A stretch of DNA of 64,000 bases from Vibrio owensii CAIM 1854 = LMG 25443 (GCF_000817815.1 NZ_JPRD01000004.1:1-64000); one strand, 5' to 3'. Numbered from the stretch's first letter, positions 1 through 10,202 are shown. Notes: generated by a model not told the origin, from the sequence alone. Program-made: numbers and translations.

Positions 1-26
1 AAGGAGCCAATTGGCTCCTTTTCTCT
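1..26 (+). terminator. Rho-independent terminator at left edge
   Basis: An inverted repeat (AAGGAGCC, loop AATT, GGCTCCTT) is followed by a T-rich run on the + strand. It probably ends a + strand gene lying left of the window and may also serve the chemoreceptor gene coming from the right. The bases before position 1 are not visible. Confidence 0.6.
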
Positions 27-69
27 TTCCATTAAACGCGAATATCAGCGCTTAGCTAACACTCTAAGC

Positions 70-1953
70 TTACAGCTTGAAGCGTTTGATCTCTTGCTCT
101 AGCTCGTGAGATAGCTCAGACAGATGCGCCGCTTGCTCTGCTGCTTGGTGCGCTTCAACAGAAAGCTCGTTAGACACGTCTCGAATGCCTTCAGTGTTAC
201 GAGTGATTTCTGTTGTCACAGACGCTTGCTCTTCCGCTGCAGACGCAATTTGCGTTGCCATGTCGCTGATGCGCTCTACCGCTGAGTGAATTTGAGTAAG
301 GCTTACTGCTGCTGAGTTTGCATCATCAACACTGGTGTCTGCTAGACGACGACTGTCGTCCATAATGCCTACCGCTTTCGCTGTTGTGCCTTGTAGCATC
401 TCAATCGTTTCTTGAATCTCTTGAGTAGAAGCATGAGTACGCTGGCTCAGAACACGAACTTCATCCGCAACTACCGCAAAACCACGACCTTGCTCACCCG
501 CACGCGCCGCTTCGATAGCTGCGTTTAATGCTAGTAGGTTAGTTTGCTCTGCAATGCCTTGGATAGTCGAAAGAATGGTGTTGATTGCGTTACCGTGTGC
601 TTCTAGCTCTTGAATCACGTTGGTTGCAACTTGTACTTCTTGCGCTAGGTTTTGGATAGAACCTTGCGTTTGAGTCACTTGGCCAGAACCGTGAACACAT
701 GCTTGAACCGCTTCTTCAGAGCTTGATGCTGTGTTATCTGCGTTACCTGCAATCTCTTGTGTCGCTGCTGCCATTTCGTTAACAGCCGTAGCAACCATGT
801 TGATTTCGTCTTGCTGGTAAGAAATACGCTGACTACGCTCTTCAGCTTGTTGAGCCGTTGTGCGTGCTTGCTCGGAAAGAGCAGATGACACATGACTTAA
901 CTTGGTTACCATCGTGTGCATATTGCCCACAAAGCGGTTGAAGTTGTCTGCCAGTTTACCGACTTCATCATCACTGCGTGGTTCAAGACGTTGCGTTAGG
1001 TCACCTTCACCCGATGCAATCTCTTCAAGCGCTTGTGATACTCGGCCAAGGTCGCGGAACAAGAAGCCCACTAGCCAAGATACGGCCACAATCACCACGA
1101 TCGTAATCAGTACCGCAGTAATCAGCATTTCACGTAGCAGCTGCGCGTGGCTTGCTTCTTCTGTAGCGCGGTCCATTTCAATTGCGAACATCCAGTTTGT
1201 GCCAGGTACTTTACTGAAGTAATAAAGCTTATCTCTGCCCTGAATGGTTGCCGTTTCAATAGAACCCGTGTTTGCTGCACGTTCAATAGAATCTTTGGTA
1301 AATTCTTTAGATAGGTCAGTGATTGGCTTAAGCGTTAAGCTTTTGTTTGGATGTGCAAGGAAAGTTCCGTCATTCATGTCGATCAGCATTGCGTGCGCAT
1401 TTTCACCCGCATCTAAGCTGATAACGTCATTGATCAACTGATCAATCAGAACGTCAGCACCAACAACACCAACAAACTTACCGTTTTTCATTACAGGTTC
1501 TGCAATGGTAACCAGTAGCGCGTTAGTGATCGCATCTTGGTAAGCTTCAGTGATGATCTGCTTACCTGCTGCATTTGCATCTTTGTACCAAGGGCGAGTA
1601 CGAGGATCATAGTCTGCACGATTACGTTCTGGATGAGAACGGTACATGCCACCTTCCGGAGTACCTAGGAAGATATCGTCAAAGCCCCCCGCTTTGCGCG
1701 CTTGTTGTAAGAAAGGCACCACGTCTTGCTCTGTTGAGTAGTCGTTGAAAGCCGTTGCAATGTCTTTGCGAATCGCAACCCAGTCAGAAATACCTTCTGA
1801 TGCTGCGTTACTTAGGCTTTGTGCTCGTGAATAGACACCTGAACGCGTCTGATCAAACAATTGACCAGCCGACAGCCAAGTCAGTGCTGTTGCCATCACT
1901 ACAACAGCAGATAGGCTTGCGCCAATTAGCTTTTGTTTTAATGATAATTTCAT
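70..1953 (-). CDS. Methyl-accepting chemotaxis protein with periplasmic Cache sensor
   Basis: Transmembrane chemoreceptor of 627 residues that passes a ligand signal to CheA/CheW at the inner membrane. In order: TM1 at about 8-30, a periplasmic double-Cache region to about 270, TM2 at about 275-298, a HAMP linker, and a long coiled-coil signalling domain. The conserved hairpin tip has the usual glutamate/alanine-rich string around [19 protein letters not shown]. The periplasmic part contains DPRTRPWY and a following GVVGADV segment, both typical of dCache_1 sensors of amino acids and small acids; the ligand cannot be read from sequence. It is a single gene with no che genes nearby. Start ATG at 1953. 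Confidence 0.93.
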   Translation of the reverse strand: MKLSLKQKLIGASLSAVVVMATALTWLSAGQLFDQTRSGVYSRAQSLSNAASEGISDWVAIRKDIATAFNDYSTEQDVVPFLQQARKAGGFDDIFLGTPEGGMYRSHPERNRADYDPRTRPWYKDANAAGKQIITEAYQDAITNALLVTIAEPVMKNGKFVGVVGADVLIDQLINDVISLDAGENAHAMLIDMNDGTFLAHPNKSLTLKPITDLSKEFTKDSIERAANTGSIETATIQGRDKLYYFSKVPGTNWMFAIEMDRATEEASHAQLLREMLITAVLITIVVIVAVSWLVGFLFRDLGRVSQALEEIASGEGDLTQRLEPRSDDEVGKLADNFNRFVGNMHTMVTKLSHVSSALSEQARTTAQQAEERSQRISYQQDEINMVATAVNEMAAATQEIAGNADNTASSSEEAVQACVHGSGQVTQTQGSIQNLAQEVQVATNVIQELEAHGNAINTILSTIQGIAEQTNLLALNAAIEAARAGEQGRGFAVVADEVRVLSQRTHASTQEIQETIEMLQGTTAKAVGIMDDSRRLADTSVDDANSAAVSLTQIHSAVERISDMATQIASAAEEQASVTTEITRNTEGIRDVSNELSVEAHQAAEQAAHLSELSHELEQEIKRFKL

Positions 1954-2114
1954 AATTATTATAAGAGGTTGGGAGAACAGTTAAGGTGGCTGAATATTAC
2001 ACATTTCTGACAAAGTAATCACGAAGATTATTCACAAAATTAAGACAATAACCTGTTGTAAAATAAAGAATTTACCTCGTCATTTTTTTGGCAAGCGTCA
2101 GAAAAATCGCACAA

Positions 2115-2142
2115 AAAAAGCCAGCATTCCGCTGGCTTTTTA
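2115..2142. terminator. Bidirectional terminator after the BCCT gene
   Basis: AAAAGCCAGC, loop ATTCC, GCTGGCTTTT, with A and T runs on the two sides. It lies just downstream of the BCCT gene, which is read on the minus strand. Confidence 0.75.
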
Positions 2143-2180
2143 ACTCATTAATATTTAACGATATTTATAAATCACATCAA

Positions 2181-3752
2181 TTATTGACGTTCTGTTCTCA
2201 TACCCATCAATAGGCTGACACACATTGCAAGCAATACGAATGTGAACGGTAACGCAGTAGAGATAGCACCGGCTTGCAGCGCTTGAACCGCTTCTGAACC
2301 ACCAATCCACAATAGTGCAACCGCAATCGCACCTTCCATAAATGCCCAGAATACACGTTGTAGAACTGGCGCATCCACTTTACCACCAGCAGTAATACTG
2401 TCGATAACCAGTGAGCCAGAGTCCGATGAAGTGATGAAGAATACCAATACCAACACAACAGCAATGATAGAGAGCATGTTACCGAATGGCAGAACATCAA
2501 ACATTTGGAACATCGCTAGTGATACGTCAGTTAGACCGTTTGCACCTAGCTCACCAACATTGTTGATCACTTGATCGATAGCTAGACCACCGAATACAGA
2601 CATCCAAATTAGTGTTACCGCTGTAGGAACAATCAGTACCGCTGTGATGAATTCACGAACTGTACGGCCGCGAGATACGCGAGCGATGAACATACCTACG
2701 AATGGTGACCATGAAATCCACCAAGCCCAGTAGAATACTGTCCAACCTTGGAACCAAGCTTCGTCAGTACGACCAAACGGGTTGCTCAGTGGAACCAAGT
2801 TTTCTATGTACGCCATAAAGGTGGTAGGAATTGAACCTAAGCTCACAGCCCAACCAATCAAACCCACAAGGATAAGCAGTAGGAATGCAATAACCATGTT
2901 GATGTTACTGATGACCTTTACACCGCCATCAATACCACGGATTACCGAAACAACCGCAAGTAACGTCACAATCGTAATAACGACGATCTGTAGGCCTAGA
3001 CCCGGCTCAACACCAAACACGTGGTGAATACCACTCGCTGCTTGTTGCGCACCAAGACCTAGAGACGTTGCAAGACCAAATAGCGTTGCTAGTACTGCAA
3101 GGATATCAACAATATGACCAGCCCAACCCCACGCGCGATCGCCCAACAATGGGTAGAAGATCGAACGCATAGAAAGCGGAAGGCCTTTGTTGTAAGTAAA
3201 GAAAGCTAATGAAAGTGCTACGACACCGTAGATTGCCCATGGGTGTAGACCCCAGTGGAACATTGTCGCGCCCAGTGCAAGCTTTGCAGCCTCCGGGGTA
3301 TTGGCTTCAACACCGAGAGGCGTTTCGTACCAACCAGTGAAGTAAGCTACAGGCTCTGCCACACTCCAGAACATCAAACCGATACCCATGCCTGCCGCGA
3401 ATAACATCGCAAGCCAAGACATGAAAGAGTAATCCGCTACCGCATCTTTACCACCAAGGCGAATCTTACCCATTGGTGACACAATCAAAGCTAAACAGAA
3501 GATTACGAAGATGTTGCCTGAAAGGATGAACAGCCAGTCAAATGAGCTAATAATTTTTAGCTTAATGCCATCCAACGCTGTTTTTGCGGTATGTGCATCA
3601 AGCACCAACGCCGCGATAAGAAATAGTGCAATGAAACCAGCACTGATACCAAAAACAGGATTATGTACGTCAAAACCCCATTTCTGGACGTTGTCTTGAC
3701 CAACCGTATAGTCGGTACTGTCGATACTGTACTTATCTATACCTTTTGTCAT
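2181..3752 (-). CDS. BCCT-family betaine/choline-type transporter
   Basis: Secondary carrier of 523 residues that takes up quaternary-amine osmolytes such as glycine betaine, driven by Na+ or H+. About twelve membrane segments. Family signatures are WSVAEPVAYF, GLHPWAIY and the tryptophan-rich stretch FYWAWWISWSPFVG, followed by FIARVSRGRT. The ATG at 3752 is chosen over an upstream start because AGAGGA lies just before it and the product then begins MTKGIDKYS. It is divergent from a MarR regulator; the same pairing in V. parahaemolyticus is bccT3-cosR, where CosR controls compatible-solute genes (known from literature, transferred here by order and family). Substrate is not proven. Confidence 0.9.
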   Translation of the reverse strand: MTKGIDKYSIDSTDYTVGQDNVQKWGFDVHNPVFGISAGFIALFLIAALVLDAHTAKTALDGIKLKIISSFDWLFILSGNIFVIFCLALIVSPMGKIRLGGKDAVADYSFMSWLAMLFAAGMGIGLMFWSVAEPVAYFTGWYETPLGVEANTPEAAKLALGATMFHWGLHPWAIYGVVALSLAFFTYNKGLPLSMRSIFYPLLGDRAWGWAGHIVDILAVLATLFGLATSLGLGAQQAASGIHHVFGVEPGLGLQIVVITIVTLLAVVSVIRGIDGGVKVISNINMVIAFLLLILVGLIGWAVSLGSIPTTFMAYIENLVPLSNPFGRTDEAWFQGWTVFYWAWWISWSPFVGMFIARVSRGRTVREFITAVLIVPTAVTLIWMSVFGGLAIDQVINNVGELGANGLTDVSLAMFQMFDVLPFGNMLSIIAVVLVLVFFITSSDSGSLVIDSITAGGKVDAPVLQRVFWAFMEGAIAVALLWIGGSEAVQALQAGAISTALPFTFVLLAMCVSLLMGMRTERQ

Positions 3753-4148
3753 TGTTCCTCTCTTTTGTGTTCTAGTTTTTCGGCAGCAAACCAAAAAATC
3801 ATTCGAACACGATACATTTTATTTTCCATGAAAGTGGAAGATCCTACCATTTGAGGCGTTTTTGTCTATCTTTTGCTGATAAAAAATCCAATAACTTACT
3901 TTTCAATCAGAAAAATCCACCAAAAAAAGCGAAAACAACCACGACAATAATTAGACCACAAACATTTATTACTATAATAATTCTAGCCGTTACTTTTTTA
4001 CCCGCCGAATACCCTTAAAAACAATAAGGAGAGCCAAGGCAAATAATTGAAAATTGGTGTCGCGATCCCTAACTAAGCCCTTTTAATAACAACGCTTTTG
4101 AGTTAGTGTCGCCTCGTTACATGATCCCTTAATGACTGGATTACGAAA
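3753..4148. promoter_or_regulatory. Divergent control region between BCCT carrier and cosR
   Basis: 396 bases without a gene, AT-rich in the left half. Near cosR there is an imperfect direct repeat: TTGGTGTCGC followed at once by GATCCCT (4054-4070), and TTAGTGTCGC (4103-4112) followed 10 bases later by GATCCCT (4123-4129). This may be an operator for CosR or another regulator. I see no tRNA, ORF or strong hairpin here. Confidence 0.4.
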
Positions 4149-4625
4149 TTGGAAAAGTACGAAGAAGTCTTGGTCTCGATTCGTCAGATCATCCGCGCTA
4201 TTGATTTACATTCAAAGAAGTTGAGCAAAGAGTCTGGTTTGACGGCTCCTCAGCTGATTCTAATGCGTGCTATTAGTGAACTTGATAATGTCACTATCAA
4301 GCAATTGTCTAGCCATACCAACATGAGTCAGGCAACGGCTACGACTATCCTTGACCGTTTAGAGCGCAATCAACTTGTCGAACGACGCCGCAGCGTAGAA
4401 GACAAACGTAAAGTTCATGCTGTCTTGACGGAAAAAGGCCAAGAAGCGCTTAAACAAGCTCCGACGCCATTGCAAGAGCACTTCATCAGTCGCTTCCAAA
4501 AGCTTGAAGAGTGGGAACAAAGCTTGCTGCTATCTTCTGTTCAGCGCATCTCTACCATGATGAACGCAGAAGACATCGATGTTGCGCCAATGCTTGAACT
4601 AGGCAGCATCACTAAACCAGAATAA
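4149..4625 (+). CDS. cosR: MarR-family osmotic-stress regulator CosR
   Basis: Dimeric winged-helix repressor of 158 residues. The DNA-binding core runs from about 40 to 105, with recognition helix around SQATATTILDRLERNQLVERRR and a wing at EDKRKVHAVLT; flanking helices dimerise. In Vibrio the MarR protein next to the BCCT carrier is CosR, which represses ectoine synthesis and betaine transport at low salinity; the name here rests on that synteny. The start is TTG at 4149, since no in-frame ATG lies near and the family normally begins at this position. No terminator is visible before the convergent response-regulator gene 53 bases downstream. Confidence 0.8.
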   Translation: MEKYEEVLVSIRQIIRAIDLHSKKLSKESGLTAPQLILMRAISELDNVTIKQLSSHTNMSQATATTILDRLERNQLVERRRSVEDKRKVHAVLTEKGQEALKQAPTPLQEHFISRFQKLEEWEQSLLLSSVQRISTMMNAEDIDVAPMLELGSITKPE

Positions 4626-4678
4626 GCTTCTCTGTGCGCTCATGACTCCCATCCGTGATGAGCGCGTTTGCCCTTCTC

Positions 4679-5317
4679 TTACTCAATCAATCCTGTTTCA
4701 AACGCATATTTCGCTAGCTCAGCAGTCGAATGTAAGTCCAACTTGTGTTTGATGTTGTGACGATGTGTTTCCACCGTTCGATAACTGATATCCAAAAGCG
4801 TAGCAATCTTTTTACTACTATTCCCCTGTGCGACTAATTTAAGTACCGCTTCTTCGCGGCGACTCAGTGGATTAGGCTTTTGTGCCGCAGGTACAACATC
4901 TTGAGTAAACAGTGTTTGGGTGACAGATTCACAAAAATACGTCGAACCTTGATTCACGGTCTTAATCGCTTGAACCATCTTGTCGGCTGAGATTTCTTTC
5001 AACATATAACCGACTGCTCCGGCTTGCATCACCTTCATGATGTATTCGCGATTGTCGTGCATAGTCAGCATCAGAATTTTACTTTCCGGGCGTTCTTCCT
5101 TAATCACGCCTATGGCTTCTATCCCATTCATAATTGGCATGCTGATATCCATTAAGATGACATCCGGGTTGAGCACTTTTGACACTTCAATGGCCTCAAG
5201 CCCATTGCTTGCTGTGCCGATCACATCAATGTCAGGTTCCAATTCCAGACGCGCCATAAACCCATCCAGTACAACCTGATGATCGTCCACAATCACCACA
5301 CTAATTGGTTTATCCAT
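4679..5317 (-). CDS. NarL/FixJ-type response regulator of the TRAP operon
   Basis: Two-domain regulator of 212 residues. The receiver domain (about 5-120) has the acidic pair DD near residue 11, the phospho-acceptor aspartate in VILMDISMP, and a conserved lysine in YMLKEIS. The C-terminal LuxR-type helix-turn-helix (about 148-210) reads LSRREEAVLKLVAQGNSSKK and then SYRTVETHRHNI. The start overlaps the end of the kinase gene by 8 bases, so the pair is translationally coupled. Position at the end of dctPQM-kinase suggests it controls uptake of the TRAP substrate; the TACGTRGT repeats upstream of dctP are a possible target (inference). Confidence 0.88.
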   Translation of the reverse strand: MDKPISVVIVDDHQVVLDGFMARLELEPDIDVIGTASNGLEAIEVSKVLNPDVILMDISMPIMNGIEAIGVIKEERPESKILMLTMHDNREYIMKVMQAGAVGYMLKEISADKMVQAIKTVNQGSTYFCESVTQTLFTQDVVPAAQKPNPLSRREEAVLKLVAQGNSSKKIATLLDISYRTVETHRHNIKHKLDLHSTAELAKYAFETGLIE

Positions 5318-6665
5318 AAACTAATCCATCCAAATCTAACAATACGGTGATTTCCGTTCCCAACCCTGGTTCGCTCATCAATTCAAACTCGCCGCCAATA
5401 AACTCGACACGCTCACGCATGTTACGCAGGCCAATCCCTTGGCGGTGTACCGATTGATTGACCATAAAGCCAATACCATCGTCCCGTATCAGTAATTGCA
5501 GCATATTGCCCATTTTTTGCAAAATAACGGTGACCTTTTTTGCCTTGGCGTGCTTTTCAATATTATTCAACGATTCCTGAGCAACACGATATAACGTGGT
5601 CGCCACTTCCGATTTCAGCTTAACCTGACCAGTATCGAAATGGCTGTCGATGTCCATACCAGAATGGGAATGAAAGTCCTGCAATAACGTAGAAAGCGCC
5701 GCCTCTAGGCCGATGTCATCCAAGGCGCTCGGGCGAAGTTGATGGGAGATATGACGCACTTCATTAATTGCGGTGATCAACGAGCGCTGTGATTTGTCGA
5801 GGTGGGATTTAAGCTTTTCATCTTCAATACGATGCCCCATCAAATCGAGATGACATTTACTTGAAACCAACAACTGATTGATACCATCATGCAGTTCTCT
5901 GGCTAGATGCTTTTTCTCATCCTCTTGAAACATCACCGTTTTATGGGCCAGTTCTTTAAGGTTTTTATCCGCTAAGCGATGCTCATGGAGGTTGATAGCA
6001 AGGGTTAAAACAATGATCACGGCGACCGTCACAACCAAAATCACAACTACGGTAAAGAAAGTCGTCTCAATATTCTGATTCACCGCCGCGCGCATGTTGG
6101 CAACTTCACGGCTCACATCCTCTATGTACAACCCCGTTCCAATCATCCATTCCCATTTATCAAGCCATGCCGCGTAGCTTAATTTAGGCACGACTTCACC
6201 TGTGGAGGGCTTCTGCCAAAGATATTGATGGAAACCGCCGCCAAGTTGAGCTTGATAAAGTAACGCCTCAATCAGGTGATCGCCGTTTTCATCTTGAATG
6301 TGAAGTAAGTTCTGCCCCACGAGATCAGGCAATATCGGATGGACTAAATTCGTGCCGTGTTTATCGTAAGCGAAGAAATAACCATCTGAGCCATATCGAA
6401 GGCGGTTCAGAATGGCTTTTACACGTTCTTTGGCAACATGCTCGTCGATAGTAGAGTCGTTATAGATATGAGAAATCGCATCGAAAGCCAGATCAACGGT
6501 ATCTTTCAATGCCACTTCTTTCGATTGGATCAGACTTTGGTGAAAGATCTCCACTTCACGTTGACCCAACGTTTTCGCTTGGTAGATGGAAATCCAACTG
6601 ATGCTTGCTGACACCAACACCACTGGGATCAATGCCAGCAAGATTAATTTGGCTTTGAGAGGCAT
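5310..6665 (-). CDS. Cache-domain sensor histidine kinase (HisKA_3 type)
   Basis: Membrane kinase of 451 residues that partners the adjacent NarL-type regulator. TM1 at about 6-28; a periplasmic single-Cache domain with GSDGYFFAYDKHGTNLVHP and a WEWMIGTGLYI strand to about 190; TM2 at about 205-228; then dimerisation/phosphoacceptor helices with the histidine in ARELHDGINQLL and a HATPase_c domain with DDGIGF and GIGLRNMRERV. This sCache plus HisKA_3 arrangement is common beside TRAP transporters for C3/C4 acids. SD sequence GGAGGAAAGGG directly precedes ATG. It lies 116 bases after dctM and probably shares its transcript. Confidence 0.9.
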   Translation of the reverse strand: MPLKAKLILLALIPVVLVSASISWISIYQAKTLGQREVEIFHQSLIQSKEVALKDTVDLAFDAISHIYNDSTIDEHVAKERVKAILNRLRYGSDGYFFAYDKHGTNLVHPILPDLVGQNLLHIQDENGDHLIEALLYQAQLGGGFHQYLWQKPSTGEVVPKLSYAAWLDKWEWMIGTGLYIEDVSREVANMRAAVNQNIETTFFTVVVILVVTVAVIIVLTLAINLHEHRLADKNLKELAHKTVMFQEDEKKHLARELHDGINQLLVSSKCHLDLMGHRIEDEKLKSHLDKSQRSLITAINEVRHISHQLRPSALDDIGLEAALSTLLQDFHSHSGMDIDSHFDTGQVKLKSEVATTLYRVAQESLNNIEKHAKAKKVTVILQKMGNMLQLLIRDDGIGFMVNQSVHRQGIGLRNMRERVEFIGGEFELMSEPGLGTEITVLLDLDGLVYG

Positions 6666-6781
6666 CCCTTTCCTCCAATGAAACGCTGATTAGCTTAATA
6701 ACTAATCAGCTTAACAACTTGTCTCAAAAGGTAAAAACTCTCAGGTCACAAAAACCTCGTTCCCCGACGACATCATGGCTT

Positions 6782-8068
6782 TTATGACATGCCGTAAAAG
6801 CCAGGGAAGAACAACAGGGAAGCCAGAACCACGATTTGAATCGCGATAAATGGAATAACGCCTCGATAGATATCACGAGTTGTCACACCCGTTGGTGCGA
6901 CACCTTTCAAATAGAACAAGCTAAATCCAAATGGTGGTGTGAGGAATGAGGTTTGAAGGTTCATGGCAATCAAAATCGCAAACCACGTCATGTTGATGCC
7001 CATTAACTCAGCTACAGGCGCAATGATCGGCACGATGATAAAACAGATTTCTACAAAGTCGATAAAGAAACCGAGAATAAGAATCACCAACATGGTAATG
7101 ATCAAAAAGCCCCACTTCTCACCCGGAAGCTCGAGCATCCACTCTTCTACCAAGTAGTCGCCGCCTGTGTAGGTAAATGCCATCGAGAATGCCGTTGCAC
7201 CAAGTAGAATCGCGAAAACCATCGCTGTGACTTTTACCGTCTCTTTTGAGGCTTCGTACACCATTGACCAGCTAAACTGTTTGTAAAGTAGCGAAAGTAC
7301 AATCGCACCAGCACCTCCTAGCGCCGCTGATTCTGTAGGAGTGGCAATACCAGCAAAGATAGAACCCAAAACCACAATGATCAGCGCTAAAGGTGGCAAA
7401 ACGGCTTTGAGCGCGGTAATTACCTCTTCCTTACGACTGATGGATTCATCACGTTCGATAGGTTGAGCTGCCTCAGGGTTGAGCTTAGCGTAAATCAAAA
7501 TATAGATAACGTACGCACCAACTAACATTAACCCCGGCCAAACCGCGGCTTGGAAAAGGTCTCCGACTGGAACCCCAAGCACATCACCAAGAAGAATTAG
7601 AACAATAGAAGGCGGAATGATTTGCCCAAGCGTGCCCGACGCACAAATAGTGCCGCATGCTAAGCCTTTGTCGTAGTTGTACTTAAGCATCACCGGCAAA
7701 GAGATCAACCCCATTGCCACTACTGATGCACCAACCACGCCCGTCGATGCTGCAAGCAGCGCACCAACCAAAACCGTTGAGATAGCGATACCGCCACGAA
7801 TACCACCAAACAAACGCCCCATCGACTCAAGCAACTGCTCTGCCAATCGGGTCTTTTGTAAAACCAACCCCATGAAGACAAACAGTGGTACTGCCATCAA
7901 TACCGTGTTTTCCATGATGGATTGAATGCGATATGGCATGAATGCAAACATCTCGATGCCTTCTGCCCATACGCCGAAAATTAATGCAATGCCGCCAAAG
8001 GTAAAGGCAACAGGGAAACCGAGTAGTAACGCAAACAGCGCTACAAAAAACATCACTATACCGATCAT
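6782..8068 (-). CDS. dctM: TRAP transporter large permease (DctM)
   Basis: Large membrane subunit of 428 residues of a tripartite ATP-independent periplasmic transporter, the part that carries substrate and Na+. About 12 membrane segments cover the whole length. Typical signatures are GFPVAFTFGG near the N-terminus, GASVVAMGLISLPVMLKYNY, a glycine-rich GTLGQIIPPS hairpin, and NLQTSFLTPPFGFSLFYLKG near the C-terminus. It begins 12 bases after dctQ. Length and motifs are normal for the DctM family (UPF/DUF1468-independent, separate Q and M). Confidence 0.93.
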   Translation of the reverse strand: MIGIVMFFVALFALLLGFPVAFTFGGIALIFGVWAEGIEMFAFMPYRIQSIMENTVLMAVPLFVFMGLVLQKTRLAEQLLESMGRLFGGIRGGIAISTVLVGALLAASTGVVGASVVAMGLISLPVMLKYNYDKGLACGTICASGTLGQIIPPSIVLILLGDVLGVPVGDLFQAAVWPGLMLVGAYVIYILIYAKLNPEAAQPIERDESISRKEEVITALKAVLPPLALIIVVLGSIFAGIATPTESAALGGAGAIVLSLLYKQFSWSMVYEASKETVKVTAMVFAILLGATAFSMAFTYTGGDYLVEEWMLELPGEKWGFLIITMLVILILGFFIDFVEICFIIVPIIAPVAELMGINMTWFAILIAMNLQTSFLTPPFGFSLFYLKGVAPTGVTTRDIYRGVIPFIAIQIVVLASLLFFPGFYGMS

Positions 8069-8080
8069 GCTGACTTCCTT

Positions 8081-8620
8081 TTACGACTTACCGTTGTTAC
8101 CGGCATAGATAAGATGAGGGTTAACAATTTTATTGATGGAATGAAGCAGTAAGCCCATACCACTGATCGCCATAAACAAGAATGAGAGTGGAATCATGGC
8201 TTTTATGATCCATCGATATGGCAAACCACCAGGGTCTCCAGACGTTTCTCCGAGAGCGTAACTCTCTTTGGCAAAATCGATACCGAACCAAGCAACCAAT
8301 AAGCAGAATGGGAATAGAAAAAGTAACGTGCCCAAGATATCGATGATGGATTGTGCTTTATAGGATAAACGCTCATAGAAAATGTCGACTCGAACGTGAC
8401 CACCGGATTTAATCGCGTATGGCACACCCAATAAAAACACAGCGGAAAATAGATGCCACTCCATTTCTTGGAAGGCAATGGATACGTCATTAAACACGTA
8501 GCGCATAACAACGTCGTACACCACGTTCGCTAATAACAAAATGAATAGGATGCTGGATAACCACCCCAGAAAATCACCGAAGCGGTTAAAGATTCGCTCA
8601 ATATAAATAAGGCTTCTCAT
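8081..8620 (-). CDS. dctQ: TRAP transporter small permease (DctQ)
   Basis: Small membrane subunit of 179 residues with four predicted helices; it braces DctM against the periplasmic binding protein. Visible features are the helix-2 string VYDVVMRYVFNDVSIAFQEMEWHLF, shown here only as its ends VYDVVMRYVF and EMEWHLF, and GGHVRVDIFYERLS, all typical of DctQ. ATG at 8620 is preferred over the one 12 bases upstream because GGAG lies at proper spacing before it. The gene sits between dctP and dctM. Confidence 0.9.
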   Translation of the reverse strand: MRSLIYIERIFNRFGDFLGWLSSILFILLLANVVYDVVMRYVFNDVSIAFQEMEWHLFSAVFLLGVPYAIKSGGHVRVDIFYERLSYKAQSIIDILGTLLFLFPFCLLVAWFGIDFAKESYALGETSGDPGGLPYRWIIKAMIPLSFLFMAISGMGLLLHSINKIVNPHLIYAGNNGKS

Positions 8621-8751
8621 TCCGAACTCCATGGAACGTGTGGGATTGGCTCCGCTGGTTCGCGGAGCACTTGTTATAGTCTTCTCTAAGAGAAGTTTTT
8701 CTTGGGCTTCTTTTGCTGGCTAAATCACTCGAACTAGCCAGCATGTCGAAG

Positions 8752-9846
8752 TTATTGCTGAGCTTGGCTGTTTAGGTAAGCTCGGTGTGAGATATCAGAC
8801 CAAGGACGCACTTGCTCGATGTAGCTTGCTTGAGATTCTTGAATCTCTTTCGCTAGCGCATCTTTTTCTGCGTGCTGTTTCAGTAGACGTTCGTTCGCTT
8901 CACGTAGCGCTGAAATAACTTCAGGTGGGAAGTCTTTTACTTGAACATCAGGGTATTCTGATTGAATTGATGCCCAGTTCTTACCACTCTCGTGCTTAGA
9001 CTGAGTGTACATGTCGTACGCGGCGGCTTTCATCGCCACTTGAAGAATCGCTTTCAAATCATCAGGTAGACGTTCCCAAGTACGCTTGTTCACTAGGAAC
9101 TGCAGCTCAGTGCCCGGCTCATGCCAACCTGTGTAGTAGTAAGGCGCAATTTTGTGGAAGCCCATACGCAGATCAAGAGAAGGGCCTACCCACTCCAATG
9201 CATCAATCGTACGACGCTCAAGCGAGGTGTATAGTTCGCCCGGTGCAATGTTGGTTGGCTTCGCACCTAGCTCAGCAAGAATTTCACCTGCAAAGCCCGG
9301 GATACGCATTTTCAGACCTTGTAGGTCATCGACTGATTTGATTTCTTTCTGGAACCAGCCACCCATTTGGGTATCCGTGTTACCACCAGGGAAAGATAAT
9401 AGGTTGTGCGGGGAGTAAACTTTTTCCATCAACTCCATACCGCCACCGTAGTAGAACCATGCGTACTGTTCTGTTGGCAACATACCGAAAGGCATAGAGG
9501 TAAAGTAAAGGGTGTTTGGTACTTTGCCTTTCCAGTAGTAAGACGCCGAGTGACCCATGTCGTATTGACCGGATTTCACCATATCAAATACACCAAGTGG
9601 TGCTTTATGTTTGTTCGCAGAATCAATGCGGATTTGTAAGCGTCCGTTTGACATTTCTTCTGCCATTTTTGCCATGTTCTTTGTTGCGTCACCAAAGATA
9701 GGGAAATTTGGCCCCCACGTCTCCGCTAGTTTAAGGCGGTATACTTTGTCATCAGCAGCATGAGCAGAAGTTGCTACGAATGCCATCGTCGCGACCATTG
9801 CTGTCGCCTTGAGCACTCGTTTCAGAGATTTTTGGATAAGACTCAT
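8752..9846 (-). CDS. dctP: TRAP transporter periplasmic substrate-binding protein (DctP/TakP-like)
   Basis: Secreted solute receptor of 364 residues. A signal peptide ends in TSAHA-A near residue 30. The mature part shows LAETWGPNFPIFGDA, DMGHSASYYWKGK, the KMRIPGFAGEIL strand carrying the usual carboxylate-binding arginine, and LEWVGPSLDLRMGFHKIAPYYY. The E-W-V-G-P segment matches the alpha-keto/2-hydroxy-acid group (TakP and relatives), in which Glu-Trp helps hold a metal and the acid. A pyruvate- or lactate-like ligand is therefore more likely than a C4-dicarboxylate; this is inference. SD AAGGA lies 9 bases before ATG. First gene of dctPQM-kinase-regulator. Confidence 0.9.
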   Translation of the reverse strand: MSLIQKSLKRVLKATAMVATMAFVATSAHAADDKVYRLKLAETWGPNFPIFGDATKNMAKMAEEMSNGRLQIRIDSANKHKAPLGVFDMVKSGQYDMGHSASYYWKGKVPNTLYFTSMPFGMLPTEQYAWFYYGGGMELMEKVYSPHNLLSFPGGNTDTQMGGWFQKEIKSVDDLQGLKMRIPGFAGEILAELGAKPTNIAPGELYTSLERRTIDALEWVGPSLDLRMGFHKIAPYYYTGWHEPGTELQFLVNKRTWERLPDDLKAILQVAMKAAAYDMYTQSKHESGKNWASIQSEYPDVQVKDFPPEVISALREANERLLKQHAEKDALAKEIQESQASYIEQVRPWSDISHRAYLNSQAQQ

Positions 9847-10202
9847 CGTTCACGTCCTTTGTCACCAAGGTTATTGTTGTCATCCATTACATAAGGATTC
9901 GCTATAGAAGATGGGACATTACATGGAAGTAAGAAATGGGCATGAACACGCAACAAAAATGCACTTAAACGCGAGCCTTAGCCATTAGTATTACGTGGTT
10001 ATACGTAGTCTTTTTAATATAAAATCGCAGGAATTTTTATTATTCAGATAGTTAAAAGATAAGCCATCTCATCAAAATCTGATAAAGCACGTACGTAGTT
10101 GGCTGCGAAAGAATTTACACAGTATTTAATAAAATGTGACAAATGACGGAATTGTATAGTTAGAATACTCAGTTAGAAATGAGCAAAAAGCGTTTTTCGG
10201 GC
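9847..10202 (-). promoter_or_regulatory. Upstream region of the dctPQM operon with TACGTRGT repeats
   Basis: About 355 bases without a gene. TACGTGGT at 9992-9999 and TACGTAGT at 10002-10009 form a tandem pair one helical turn apart; a third copy, TACGTAGT, is at 10092-10099, 90 bases further. They are plausible binding sites for the NarL-type regulator of the operon. I see no sigma-54 element. Confidence 0.4.
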
